This document shows positions 15,824 to 22,672 of a DNA stretch of 26,940 bases, piece after piece. Position 1 is the stretch's first letter; each line of letters opens with the position of its first letter. A program made the position numbers and the translations under genes. This DNA comes from Elusimicrobiota bacterium (GTDB lineage Bacteria; Elusimicrobiota; Elusimicrobia; Elusimicrobiales; UBA9959), in assembly GCA_030637365.1 (NCBI GenBank), contig DAOWGR010000006.1, positions 1 to 26,940 of the forward strand. The letters run 5' to 3'. A model generated the notes under the pieces. It was given only the letters and a program-made list of their open reading frames with translations, made no database searches and was not told the origin of the DNA.

Positions 15824-16521
15824 AAAGGAATATGGTATATGTAATAGGTCTTATTTTGATGTTTTCATCGGCGGGAGCGTATCTTAACGCGCAACCTATG
15901 GGAGATGGGGATATTGGGACGGACAGGGAGGGAATCGCCGGCGGTTTGGAGGGTGGCGACTGGGGAATGCCTCCCGGAGAAGGCTTCGGCGGTCTTAAAA
16001 TACCTCGCGGCGGCAATGCTAAGTTTCCTCACAAAAAAATGCGTCATAAAAATAAGAAGTTCCAAGGCAGAGATATTAACAGAGATGTTGAGGTGGAAAC
16101 TGTTAAGATAATAAAGAAATATGCCCCCGCATTCGCTGAAACGCTTAATAAATTGAAAACTTCCGCTCCGAGGAAATACAAGCTTATTCTGAGAACTTCT
16201 TCGCGGTATTTATTCAAGCGTTCGGCCGGAGGTTCACAGAAAGACGCTGTTGAATCCATTAAGCTTGAATATGAAACGAGAGAGCTTAGCTTTAAATATA
16301 AAAAAGCTTCAAGCGGTGAAAAGAAAAGCATTAAAAACAGTCTAAAAACCAAAATATCCAGACTTTTTGATTTAAAGGCCAAGGGTCAGGAAGCCAGAAT
16401 CAAAAATATGGAAAAAAACTTAAAAGAGCTTCGCGTCAAATTAAAAAACAGAAAAATTCATAAAGCGGAGATTGTTAAAAGCAGAGTTAATAGGCTTGTG
16501 GGTGAAGGATATACTTGGTAA
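15820..16521 (+). CDS. Secreted helical protein of the sigma/anti-sigma operon
   Basis: A 233-residue protein with a signal peptide (about 1-24, ending YLNAQ), then a Gly/Asp-rich stretch (about 28-65), then long charged helices to the end (from NRDVEVETVKIIKKY onward), rich in Lys and Glu and likely coiled coil. No enzyme motif is seen. It overlaps the anti-sigma gene (ATGA), so it is made with the regulators and probably acts in the same envelope-sensing circuit, for example as a periplasmic sensor in the manner of CpxP or CnrX. Its sequence is not clearly a member of either family. Confidence 0.7.
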   Translation: MKRNMVYVIGLILMFSSAGAYLNAQPMGDGDIGTDREGIAGGLEGGDWGMPPGEGFGGLKIPRGGNAKFPHKKMRHKNKKFQGRDINRDVEVETVKIIKKYAPAFAETLNKLKTSAPRKYKLILRTSSRYLFKRSAGGSQKDAVESIKLEYETRELSFKYKKASSGEKKSIKNSLKTKISRLFDLKAKGQEARIKNMEKNLKELRVKLKNRKIHKAEIVKSRVNRLVGEGYTW

Positions 16522-16522
16522 A

Positions 16523-16620
16523 ACAGCGCGATAGCGCTGTAGGCAACAAGGCCGCAAAGGCAGTTAGGCAACAGGTAGAACAGCAATAGTAAAATGTAGC
16601 CGCAAAGCTTCCGCCAAAAA
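16523..16620. repeat. Hairpin followed by AGGCAACA / GCCGCAAAG repeat tract
   Basis: ACAGCGC / GCGCTGT with loop GATA (16523-16540) begins within two bases of the stop of the secreted-protein gene. No T-run follows, so it is a poor intrinsic terminator. Beyond it are two copies of AGGCAACA (16541-16548, 16566-16573) and two of GCCGCAAAG (16551-16559, 16599-16607). Similar AGGCAAT/AGGTAACA words close the glycosyltransferase gene at 21951-21966. Confidence 0.5.
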
Positions 16621-16666
16621 CAACCGGTGGTTAAGCGCTTTGCCGGGAAGAGAATGAAACAATAAA

Positions 16667-16704
16667 AACCCCCACACATAGAACATAAACCATGTGTGGG
16701 GGTT
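16667..16704 (-). terminator. Strong intrinsic terminator of the subtilase gene
   Basis: A perfect 13-base stem (16667-16679 with 16692-16704) has a 12-base loop. Read on the minus strand it ends in GGGGGTTTTTATTG, a classic hairpin plus T-run, 22 bases after the subtilase stop. On the plus strand the following bases are TAATTG, so it may slow plus-strand transcription less well. Confidence 0.8.
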
Positions 16705-16725
16705 AATTGTATTAACGGTTATTCT

Positions 16726-17931
16726 TTATTTAAGTTTTCCCGCTTTTATAAGGCCGACGCCTTGTAATGTTTCAGCTAAGCCGAGATCAATCGCCGCTTT
16801 TGTAAGCGCGATTTTAACTTCCTCGGGAGAATTATGTCCCAAGCTTGCCGCAAGAGCCGCAAGGCCCGCTACATGCGGGCATGCCATTGAAGTCCCCGAC
16901 ATGGTTCTATATCCTCCGCCTTTATAGGTTGAATAAACACTCACCCCGGGCGCTATAAAATCAATTTCAGGGCCTCTGCTTGAAAAAGAAGCCATTCTGT
17001 CTGAAGAATCACTCGCGGAAATTGCCAGTGTTTCGGCGTATTTCGCCGGATAATTAACCGCTCCTCTATCATTGCCGGCGGCGCATACTATGGTTACGCC
17101 TTCTTCATAAGCTATTTTTACCGCTTTGTGAAAAGAGTCTATTGAAGAGCGTCCGCCAAGACTCATATTTATCACATTCATCTCATTGTCAACGGCCCAT
17201 TCAATACCGGCTATTATTGTTGAATAACTGCCGCCGCCGTCTCCGTCTAAAACCTTAACGCCGTAAAGCGCGGCTTTGGGAGCGACTCCGACAACACCGT
17301 TATTGTCTTTTACAGCCGCGATGGTTCCCGATACATGCGTGCCGTGCCCATGATCATCCAAGGGTGGGGTTCCTGGGTTAATCGCGTTAAATCCTCCTGC
17401 ATAATTGGGAGCGAGATCCGGATGAGAAGAATCCACTCCGGTATCCAGAACGGCCACTTTTACCGTTTCTCCCTGAGTCGTGTTCCACGCTCCTTGGGCG
17501 TCAACTTTTACTATGCCCCATGGCATTTCGCCTTTGTCCGAAGAAGAATGATTGGGAATTAATAAGGGTGTTTCATCATTGGCGGCTTTTATTTTGCCAA
17601 TGATTTCTTTTACGGAGGGAATGGTCGTATCGGCGAAAGATTCATTGTCGGATTCTATCCACTTTTGATAAGAATCTTCTTCCACATTGGTAACGCCTTT
17701 AAGCGTGTATATCGTTGAGTCTTTCACATTATCGGGAAATATCGCCACAATGGCGTTTATTATTTTAAGTTCTCTTACAATTTTTCCGTTTATGTCTTGG
17801 AGTTGTTTTTGTCCGTCCTGTTTTGTTGTGACAGTGTAATTAAAAGTTACTATTTTTTGAGAGGCGTTTGAAATCGCGGTAAAACTCGCCAACAAAAAAC
17901 AAATAGCTGATAATATTCCTATTTTTTTCAT
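16726..17931 (-). CDS. Secreted subtilisin-like serine protease (S8 family)
   Basis: From the preferred start the protein has 401 residues. It has a signal peptide (MKKIGILSAICFLLASF...), an N-terminal propeptide of the inhibitor I9 kind (about 25-110) and the S8 catalytic domain. The triad is visible: Asp163 in AVLDTGVDSSHPDL, His196 in DDHGHGTHVSG and Ser348 in SGTSMACPHVAG, with the oxyanion Asn287 in AAGN. It is probably exported and self-processed. No sorting domain or anchor is seen after the catalytic domain. The open frame extends upstream by 13 codons, but ATG 17931 has GGAGG 7 bases before it and begins the signal peptide. Confidence 0.93.
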   Translation of the reverse strand: MKKIGILSAICFLLASFTAISNASQKIVTFNYTVTTKQDGQKQLQDINGKIVRELKIINAIVAIFPDNVKDSTIYTLKGVTNVEEDSYQKWIESDNESFADTTIPSVKEIIGKIKAANDETPLLIPNHSSSDKGEMPWGIVKVDAQGAWNTTQGETVKVAVLDTGVDSSHPDLAPNYAGGFNAINPGTPPLDDHGHGTHVSGTIAAVKDNNGVVGVAPKAALYGVKVLDGDGGGSYSTIIAGIEWAVDNEMNVINMSLGGRSSIDSFHKAVKIAYEEGVTIVCAAGNDRGAVNYPAKYAETLAISASDSSDRMASFSSRGPEIDFIAPGVSVYSTYKGGGYRTMSGTSMACPHVAGLAALAASLGHNSPEEVKIALTKAAIDLGLAETLQGVGLIKAGKLK

Positions 17932-18017
17932 GTAAAACCTCCGGTTCAAAAGTAGATGTTTCTGTAACAAAATACTCTATCTGGAATTCTACTAAAATAA
18001 TTGATAAAAGTCAGCAA

Positions 18018-18062
18018 GTAAAAAAAATAGAGGCAAGAGGTCAGAAGTAAGATGCAAGAAAC
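18018..18062. repeat. AGAGGCAAGAGGTCAGAAG tract
   Basis: A purine-rich string of short words in the 282-base gap between the subtilase and mgtE. AGAGGCAAGAGGT (18029-18041) matches exactly the complement of 9151-9163. GTAAAAAAAATAGAGGCAAG (from 18018) matches, with small changes, the complement of 36-56. No gene or promoter with good spacing is seen in the rest of the gap. Confidence 0.6.
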
Positions 18063-18213
18063 AGCGTTGATGCGAAAATACGGGAACAAGGAAATAAGTA
18101 AATTAGTTGCTTGATACGCGCATGGCGTTAAATATGACATTGTCACAGGGTTGGGAAATTCATTATTTCCTTATCATCATATCACAGTATTTTTTATTTT
18201 GCGCGGTTGCGCC

Positions 18214-19524
18214 TTAAATGAGTTTGTCAAAGAAAATCCAGGCAAGTCCCAAAAATGAAAAGAAGCCCACTATGTCGGTTATGGTGGTTAGGAAGATGCC
18301 TGAAGAGTGAGCGGGATCAAAGCCCATTTTTTTCATCATTAAAGGTATAAAAGCGCCCGCAAGTCCCGCCGCCGTCATATTTAAGAACATGGCAATGCCC
18401 ACAATGAGGCCCAAATAGGGATTTCCCTTCCAAGCCCAGGCTACGCCCGCGGTAACAAGTCCTATTCCAATGCCGTTTATCAGATTGGCGGAAGTTTCAA
18501 CAAGAACGGCTTTGTACGCGGCGGAAGGTTTAATTTCTCTCATCGCCAAAGCTCTTAAAATCACGGATAAAGATTGAGTGCCGGCGTTTCCTCCTTGTCC
18601 GGCTATTATGGGCAGAAATACTGCGAGTACGGCGATTTTACTTATCATGCCCTCAAATATGGCGATGACCCCGCCAGCTAAAAAAGCGGTTAAAAGATTT
18701 ATATACAACCATGGCAAGCGTTTTCTTATTTTAAAACTTAAAGGAGAATAAACTCTTTCTTCGGGGCTCGCGCCGAACAAAATTTGTATATCTTCAGACG
18801 CTTCTTCTTCGGTGGATTCTATCAAGTCTTTTGTATTGACCACTCCGATAAGCCTATCGTCCTCATCAACAACGGGGACGCCCAGATAGTGCTTTTCACC
18901 GAATATGGCTATCAATTTTTCTCTGTCGGTAAAAGGGGATACTTTAATTACATCTTTTTTCATTATGTCTTCAATAAATTGGTTTAAATCGGATATGATT
19001 AAATCGCGCATATTTAAAATTCCGATGAGTTTATTTTCATGGTCCACAACATAGCAATATGTTGTGGGGACATGGCTTTTGGCAAGGCTTCGCAATTTGT
19101 GTATAACTTCCCTAACGCGTATATCGCTTCTGAAAGAAAGGAAATTCGGCTGCATGACTCTGCCGGCGCTCTCACTGGGATAATTTAAAATCTCGCCTAT
19201 TTTTACCGATAAGTCTTTATCAAGGAAACTTAGAAATTTTTTTTTGCTGTCACTTGAAAAAAATCTAAACATGCTTGAGGTTTGTTGGGGAGTAAGTTTG
19301 TGAAAGATGGAAGCGGCATAAGCGGAATCCAATTCTTCCATGATGGCGGCTCCGTAGCGCGGCTGAATGTCTTCAAGGCATTTAACGGAGTCGGAAAGAG
19401 AAAGAGATTTAATGATATCGGCGGCGTCTTCCTCGGAAAGAGATTCCAAAACTTTAAGAGCTTTTTGAGAATCGTTTTCAATCAGTTGGTTTATAAAATG
19501 AATTGCCGAAGTATCGTTTGTCAT
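18214..19524 (-). CDS. mgtE: Magnesium transporter MgtE
   Basis: A 436-residue channel of normal family length. An N-terminal helical domain (about 1-125) is followed by two CBS domains (about 130-250) that sense Mg2+, a connecting helix, and five membrane helices (about 270-436). Signature stretches are LPIIAGQGGNAGTQSL in the first pore region and TTITDIVGFFSFLGLA near the C-terminus, whose Asp lines the pore. MgtE dimers admit Mg2+ down its gradient and close when internal Mg2+ is high. No Shine-Dalgarno is obvious before the ATG and no M-box-like leader was recognised. It is the second divalent-cation transporter in the window. Confidence 0.94.
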   Translation of the reverse strand: MTNDTSAIHFINQLIENDSQKALKVLESLSEEDAADIIKSLSLSDSVKCLEDIQPRYGAAIMEELDSAYAASIFHKLTPQQTSSMFRFFSSDSKKKFLSFLDKDLSVKIGEILNYPSESAGRVMQPNFLSFRSDIRVREVIHKLRSLAKSHVPTTYCYVVDHENKLIGILNMRDLIISDLNQFIEDIMKKDVIKVSPFTDREKLIAIFGEKHYLGVPVVDEDDRLIGVVNTKDLIESTEEEASEDIQILFGASPEERVYSPLSFKIRKRLPWLYINLLTAFLAGGVIAIFEGMISKIAVLAVFLPIIAGQGGNAGTQSLSVILRALAMREIKPSAAYKAVLVETSANLINGIGIGLVTAGVAWAWKGNPYLGLIVGIAMFLNMTAAGLAGAFIPLMMKKMGFDPAHSSGIFLTTITDIVGFFSFLGLAWIFFDKLI

Positions 19525-19710
19525 AAAAGCGCCGTTGAAAAATTATCGCTTATATGATTATAATAAATTTGTTTCCATAACATACATGCGCATGACGCTT
19601 TTAAACTTTTTTCAAATAAAAGTTAACGGGAGACGCGTATGAGAGGAGCTTTTCCGGCCAAGCAATTTGTTGAAAATCAGGTAATGACGATATGGTGAAC
19701 GGGAGGATTG

Positions 19711-20520
19711 TTATCGCAAATTAATGTTTGACAGCGCGCTTGCGGTTTCGGGATTTTGCATTAAAGCGTTCATGATAAGGGGATTTGCGAGAAGAATCAT
19801 GAATTCGGGATTGGAAGATAAAAGTTTATTTGTTTTTTCGGAATCTTTAAGCAAGCCTTTTACCGCCGGAGAGGAAAGAATTTTGCTTGCCAGTTTGCTT
19901 GAAATTACGGCTTCGACAATAGAGGGATTATTAAGAGCTTTTTTCACTATGCTGTTGTTCAAGAAGTTATCGGCCGCATCGGTATTCATTATATAGTCAG
20001 TCAGCGCGTCAGAATCTTTTAACACCTTTTTTACCCTATCTCTTCCCATAAAACCTTTTATCACCAGAGAATTGTTAAACAGAGTTTTTACCACCTTTGG
20101 ATTTTTTAGGGCCGCGCCAACCGCCGAAGTCAAGTAGCCTTTTTTGCGGCCGATATATTGATGCTCTTTATCTTTGACGCTAAGGTTGGCTTTAATGTTT
20201 GATTGGCGTTTCTGATTATTGTTGGTCCGGTATTTTTTGCGGGAAAGCCGCGAATTTTTTTCGTAGTCGCCCTTGCTTTCCAATTTGTAGTTTACCGCAT
20301 AGCCGCTATCTTGAAATTGCGGGATATGAGATTTTGAAAATGAAGTTTGTTTTATTTCTCCTTTATCCGAGGAAAACGCGCTATAATCGTTTTTTGACAG
20401 GTCAATATCGCTTGAATTGATTTCTTTATGCCAATGATAGAGAGGATAGGCCAAGAGCATGTAAAGAGGAGTCAGATAAAAAAACATTTTCCAACCGTTT
20501 TTTTTATTTTCGTTTTCCAT
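19711..20520 (-). CDS. Unrecognised membrane-anchored protein with NP-type helical repeats
   Basis: A 269-residue protein with no recognised family. One hydrophobic segment (about 10-28, WKMFFYLTPLYMLLAYPLYH) suggests an N-terminal anchor. A polar, low-complexity linker (30-125) is rich in Ser, Lys and Asn. From about 130 to the end come short amphipathic helices with a repeating pattern: Asn-Pro at 140-141, 198-199, 237-238, 246-247 and 256-257, each followed by a hydrophobic run such as SIVEAVI, EFMILLA and LIMNALM. This resembles the STI1/Hop NP repeats of co-chaperones, but similarity by eye is weak evidence. It sits under its own good promoter, downstream of no other gene. Confidence 0.7.
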   Translation of the reverse strand: MENENKKNGWKMFFYLTPLYMLLAYPLYHWHKEINSSDIDLSKNDYSAFSSDKGEIKQTSFSKSHIPQFQDSGYAVNYKLESKGDYEKNSRLSRKKYRTNNNQKRQSNIKANLSVKDKEHQYIGRKKGYLTSAVGAALKNPKVVKTLFNNSLVIKGFMGRDRVKKVLKDSDALTDYIMNTDAADNFLNNSIVKKALNNPSIVEAVISSKLASKILSSPAVKGLLKDSEKTNKLLSSNPEFMILLANPLIMNALMQNPETASALSNINLR

Positions 20521-20529
20521 TTGAGATAT

Positions 20530-20559
20530 AGTCTAACAGTGAGAAATACCGTTTGTCAA
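20530..20559 (-). promoter_or_regulatory. Sigma-70-type promoter immediately before the NP-repeat protein
   Basis: A perfect TTGACA (20554-20559, minus strand) is followed after 18 bases by TAGACT (20530-20535). Only 9 bases lie between this -10 and the ATG at 20520, so a start site about 7 bases on would give a nearly leaderless mRNA. No Shine-Dalgarno is present, which agrees. Confidence 0.55.
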
Positions 20560-20614
20560 CCCCGCCGCTTTTCTGCGCGCCGGCAATTAAGGAGTCGGTC
20601 TGACTTTTTGCTTT

Positions 20615-20657
20615 CGCGCGTTATGAGCGCGTAACGCTCAATTCACAACGCGCAATG
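20615..20657. repeat. Nested palindrome covering the glycosyltransferase start
   Basis: GCGCGTT (20616-20622) pairs with AACGCGC (20647-20653). Inside, GAGCG (20625-20629) pairs with CGCTC (20635-20639). The string AACGCGCAATG at 20647-20657 is identical to 7827-7837 in the sucC-sucD gap. The ATG it contains is the first start codon of the glycosyltransferase frame. Confidence 0.55.
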
Positions 20658-21962
20658 TGTTTTATGCTAAAATTTTTTGATATGATCGGAGTCTTATTAA
20701 AATACATTGCCGTTTTCGCGGCGAATATTATTCAGCTGTTTTTGTTTTGTTCCGGAATGTTTTATCTTTTTTTGTGCCTTGCCGCCGTTATTGTAAAAAA
20801 GCGGCCGATGAAATCGCCCAAAAATAATAAATTCGCCGTTCTTATAATTGCTTGTAACGAAGAAAAGGTAATTCGTTTTTCAATAGACAGCTTAAAGAAG
20901 ATGGATTATCCGAAAGATTGTTTCTCTGTTTATGTGGTGGCGGATCACTGCTCGGATAACACCGTTCAAATAGCTCGCTCAATGGATGTTGAAATCATGG
21001 AACATTTGGCCGGCGGAGGTTTTCAGAGCAAGGGAAGAGCGATGAAATGGGCGACGGAGAAAGCGCTTGTTTTGAATAAATATGACGCGATATGTTATTT
21101 TGACGCCGATTCTCTCGCTCATCCCGATTTTCTTGAAGAAATGAACAAGCATTTGAACAACGGAGAAAAAGTTATTCAAGGCAGGCAGCTTGCTAAAAAT
21201 AAAAAAGACGGTTGGCTTCCCAAGATACTTGCCGTTGGGCATCTGCTTTCAAATGTTTTTTTTCAAAGTCCAAAATACGCTTTGGGTTTTTCAGGAACAC
21301 TGCATGGAAAAGGAATGTGTTTTTCATCCGATACGGCAAGACAATTTTCTTGGGATGAGATGTGTCTTACGGAAGATATTGAAATGCAAATGAGGCTCAT
21401 TTCCAATTCCATAAGAATAACATGGGCCGAGGCCGCCATTGTTTACGACGAGGAACCGATTAATATCGGTCAATATATTAAAAGAACCGCGCGTTGGACA
21501 AGAGGATCTTTGGATACCGCGAGAAAACACTTGAGAGGGCTTTTTTTGGCAGCGTTGTTTAAGCGTGATATTAAAGCTTTTGAGGGGGCGTTATATTGCT
21601 CAAATGTATATAGATTTTCATTTGCCATGTTAATGGCTTTTTTGATTTACTATACAAGGGATTCTTTCAATCTCATTATTTGGCTTTATCATATTTTGCC
21701 GGGAACTGAATTCGCGATTAAGATTCTCGCTTTTATTCCCCTTATTTTGTATCCGCTTGCGGTGCTTATGAGCGAAAAAGCCGAATTTAGCATGCTTGTG
21801 GCTTATTTTCTTCAGCCGGTTCTGGGTGTTTTTAGAATTCCCGTTTTTGTGGCGGGAGTATTTAGAAGCAGGGGAGAATGGGGGATAACGGAGCATCAGA
21901 GTAATGTCGGCATAAGCGATATTGTTAAAGACAGGTTTTTGGGAGATAAGGCAATTAGGTAA
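20655..21962 (+). CDS. Membrane GT2 family glycosyltransferase
   Basis: A 435-residue processive-type family 2 glycosyltransferase. A membrane helix (about 16-47) leads into the GT-A domain: LIIACNEE at 63-70, DHCSDNT at 97-103, the metal-binding DADS at 150-153, the TED acid/base triad at 239-241 and RTARW at 277-281, corresponding to the Q/RxxRW motif of synthases such as cellulose or poly-GlcNAc synthase. Further membrane helices follow at about 310-400. It probably extends or transfers a surface polysaccharide at the inner membrane; the sugar is unknown. The first ATG lies in a repeat and lacks a ribosome site, so ATG 20664 or 20682 may be the true start. The stop lies in an AGGTAACA-type repeat. 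Confidence 0.86.
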   Translation: MCFMLKFFDMIGVLLKYIAVFAANIIQLFLFCSGMFYLFLCLAAVIVKKRPMKSPKNNKFAVLIIACNEEKVIRFSIDSLKKMDYPKDCFSVYVVADHCSDNTVQIARSMDVEIMEHLAGGGFQSKGRAMKWATEKALVLNKYDAICYFDADSLAHPDFLEEMNKHLNNGEKVIQGRQLAKNKKDGWLPKILAVGHLLSNVFFQSPKYALGFSGTLHGKGMCFSSDTARQFSWDEMCLTEDIEMQMRLISNSIRITWAEAAIVYDEEPINIGQYIKRTARWTRGSLDTARKHLRGLFLAALFKRDIKAFEGALYCSNVYRFSFAMLMAFLIYYTRDSFNLIIWLYHILPGTEFAIKILAFIPLILYPLAVLMSEKAEFSMLVAYFLQPVLGVFRIPVFVAGVFRSRGEWGITEHQSNVGISDIVKDRFLGDKAIR

Positions 21963-21963
21963 C

Positions 21964-21987
21964 AAGGGAAACGGATGGATTCCCCTT
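21964..21987. repeat. Weak inverted repeat after the glycosyltransferase
   Basis: AAGGGAA (21964-21970) and TTCCCCTT (21980-21987) form a stem with one bulged base. Only TTAAATTTGTT follows, so termination would be inefficient. Confidence 0.25.
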
Positions 21988-22039
21988 AAATTTGTTCCAA
22001 GGTTATATCGTGTGGCGGGGTAAAAAAACAGGAGGCTTT

Positions 22040-22609
22040 GTGAAAAAAATAATTTTATTGCTGGGAATTATATTATTGCCCGTGAGCGCGATAAATGGAG
22101 AAGCGATAAAAGATCCCATGGCGGGCAGAAAATTTAAAATCAGCCGTCCCGAATCCGACAAGATATTGCTTTCCGTTTCAACAAAACTCAGACTTAGCGT
22201 CAAACAGCAAGAAAGGATAATAAGCGCTTTAAAAAAGGAAACGCGCGAATTTGATAAAACTTTTGACACTTATCAGATTGCCGAGGAAAAAGAGAGAAAA
22301 TGGCGTTTTGAAATGAATGATTTAAGGCATAAAATGCTCAAGATAAATATGGGCATTTCCAATGTGATAAGAGATTATCTTGACGAAGAGCAAAGGGAGA
22401 TTTTTGACAAGATGATGGAAAAGAAAATGGCTCCCAAAAAAATATCCCCCAAAAAGAAAAAAAGGGTGAAACGCAGAAAAGCGAAAAAACCCGTAAAAAC
22501 CGGAAGGGTAAGGCCGGCGAAACGGACGAAAGTCAGTGTTCCCAAGCCCGCGCTTCTTGAGGATGTTTCGGCTGAAGAATATGGCGAAGGCATGGGATAT
22601 TATCCGTAA
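22040..22609 (+). CDS. Small secreted Spy/CpxP-like protein with a basic tail
   Basis: From GTG 22040 the protein has 189 residues. AGGAGG lies 5 bases before this GTG, and a signal peptide follows at once (KKIILLLGIILLPVSA), so it is preferred over the upstream ATG at 21992. The mature part is helical and carries two LTxxQ-like motifs, LSVKQQERI at 52-60 and LDEEQREIFDKM at 114-125, spaced as in Spy/CpxP periplasmic chaperones and metal-sensor proteins. A Lys/Arg-rich tail at 129-165 (SPKKKKRVKRRKAKKPVK) is not part of that family and might bind polyanions such as LPS. It ends at its own strong terminator. Confidence 0.68.
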   Translation: MKKIILLLGIILLPVSAINGEAIKDPMAGRKFKISRPESDKILLSVSTKLRLSVKQQERIISALKKETREFDKTFDTYQIAEEKERKWRFEMNDLRHKMLKINMGISNVIRDYLDEEQREIFDKMMEKKMAPKKISPKKKKRVKRRKAKKPVKTGRVRPAKRTKVSVPKPALLEDVSAEEYGEGMGYYP

Positions 22610-22610
22610 T

Positions 22611-22633
22611 AAAAAGGCGCAATGCGCCTTTTT
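22611..22633 (+). terminator. Intrinsic terminator of the Spy-like gene
   Basis: AAAAAGGCGC pairs with GCGCCTTTTT across the loop AAT, a 10-base stem ending in a T-run directly after the stop codon. It is symmetrical and could act in both directions. The ATG inside it (22622) opens the long frame of the next gene, which shows that this ATG is not the real start. Confidence 0.85.
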
Positions 22634-22640
22634 AAGCCAC

Positions 22641-22668
22641 CGGTCACATGTTACAAGTCACAGGTAAA
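22641..22668. repeat. GTCAC-type tract before the first prepilin gene
   Basis: GGTCACATGTTACAAGTCAC with a trailing AGGT lies between the terminator and the preferred ATG. It shares its word pattern with the complement of 5820-5841 in the corA-rimO gap. Confidence 0.45.
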
Positions 22669-22672
22669 AAAT

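Noticed and set aside
16523..16540. Intrinsic terminator after the sigma operon
   Set aside because: The 7-base stem is good, but it is followed by AGGCAACAAG rather than a T-run.
17932..17970. Upstream extension of the subtilase frame
   Set aside because: The extension covers the GGAGG site and would bury the signal peptide.
19525..19710. M-box type Mg2+ riboswitch ahead of mgtE
   Set aside because: The 5' region shows only a TATAAT-like string and a short ATGCGCAT palindrome; no conserved riboswitch core was recognised.
22622..22672. ATG at 22622 as the start of the large prepilin gene
   Set aside because: It lies inside the terminator hairpin of the preceding gene and adds 17 residues from a repeat tract; ATG 22673 gives a normal prepilin leader.
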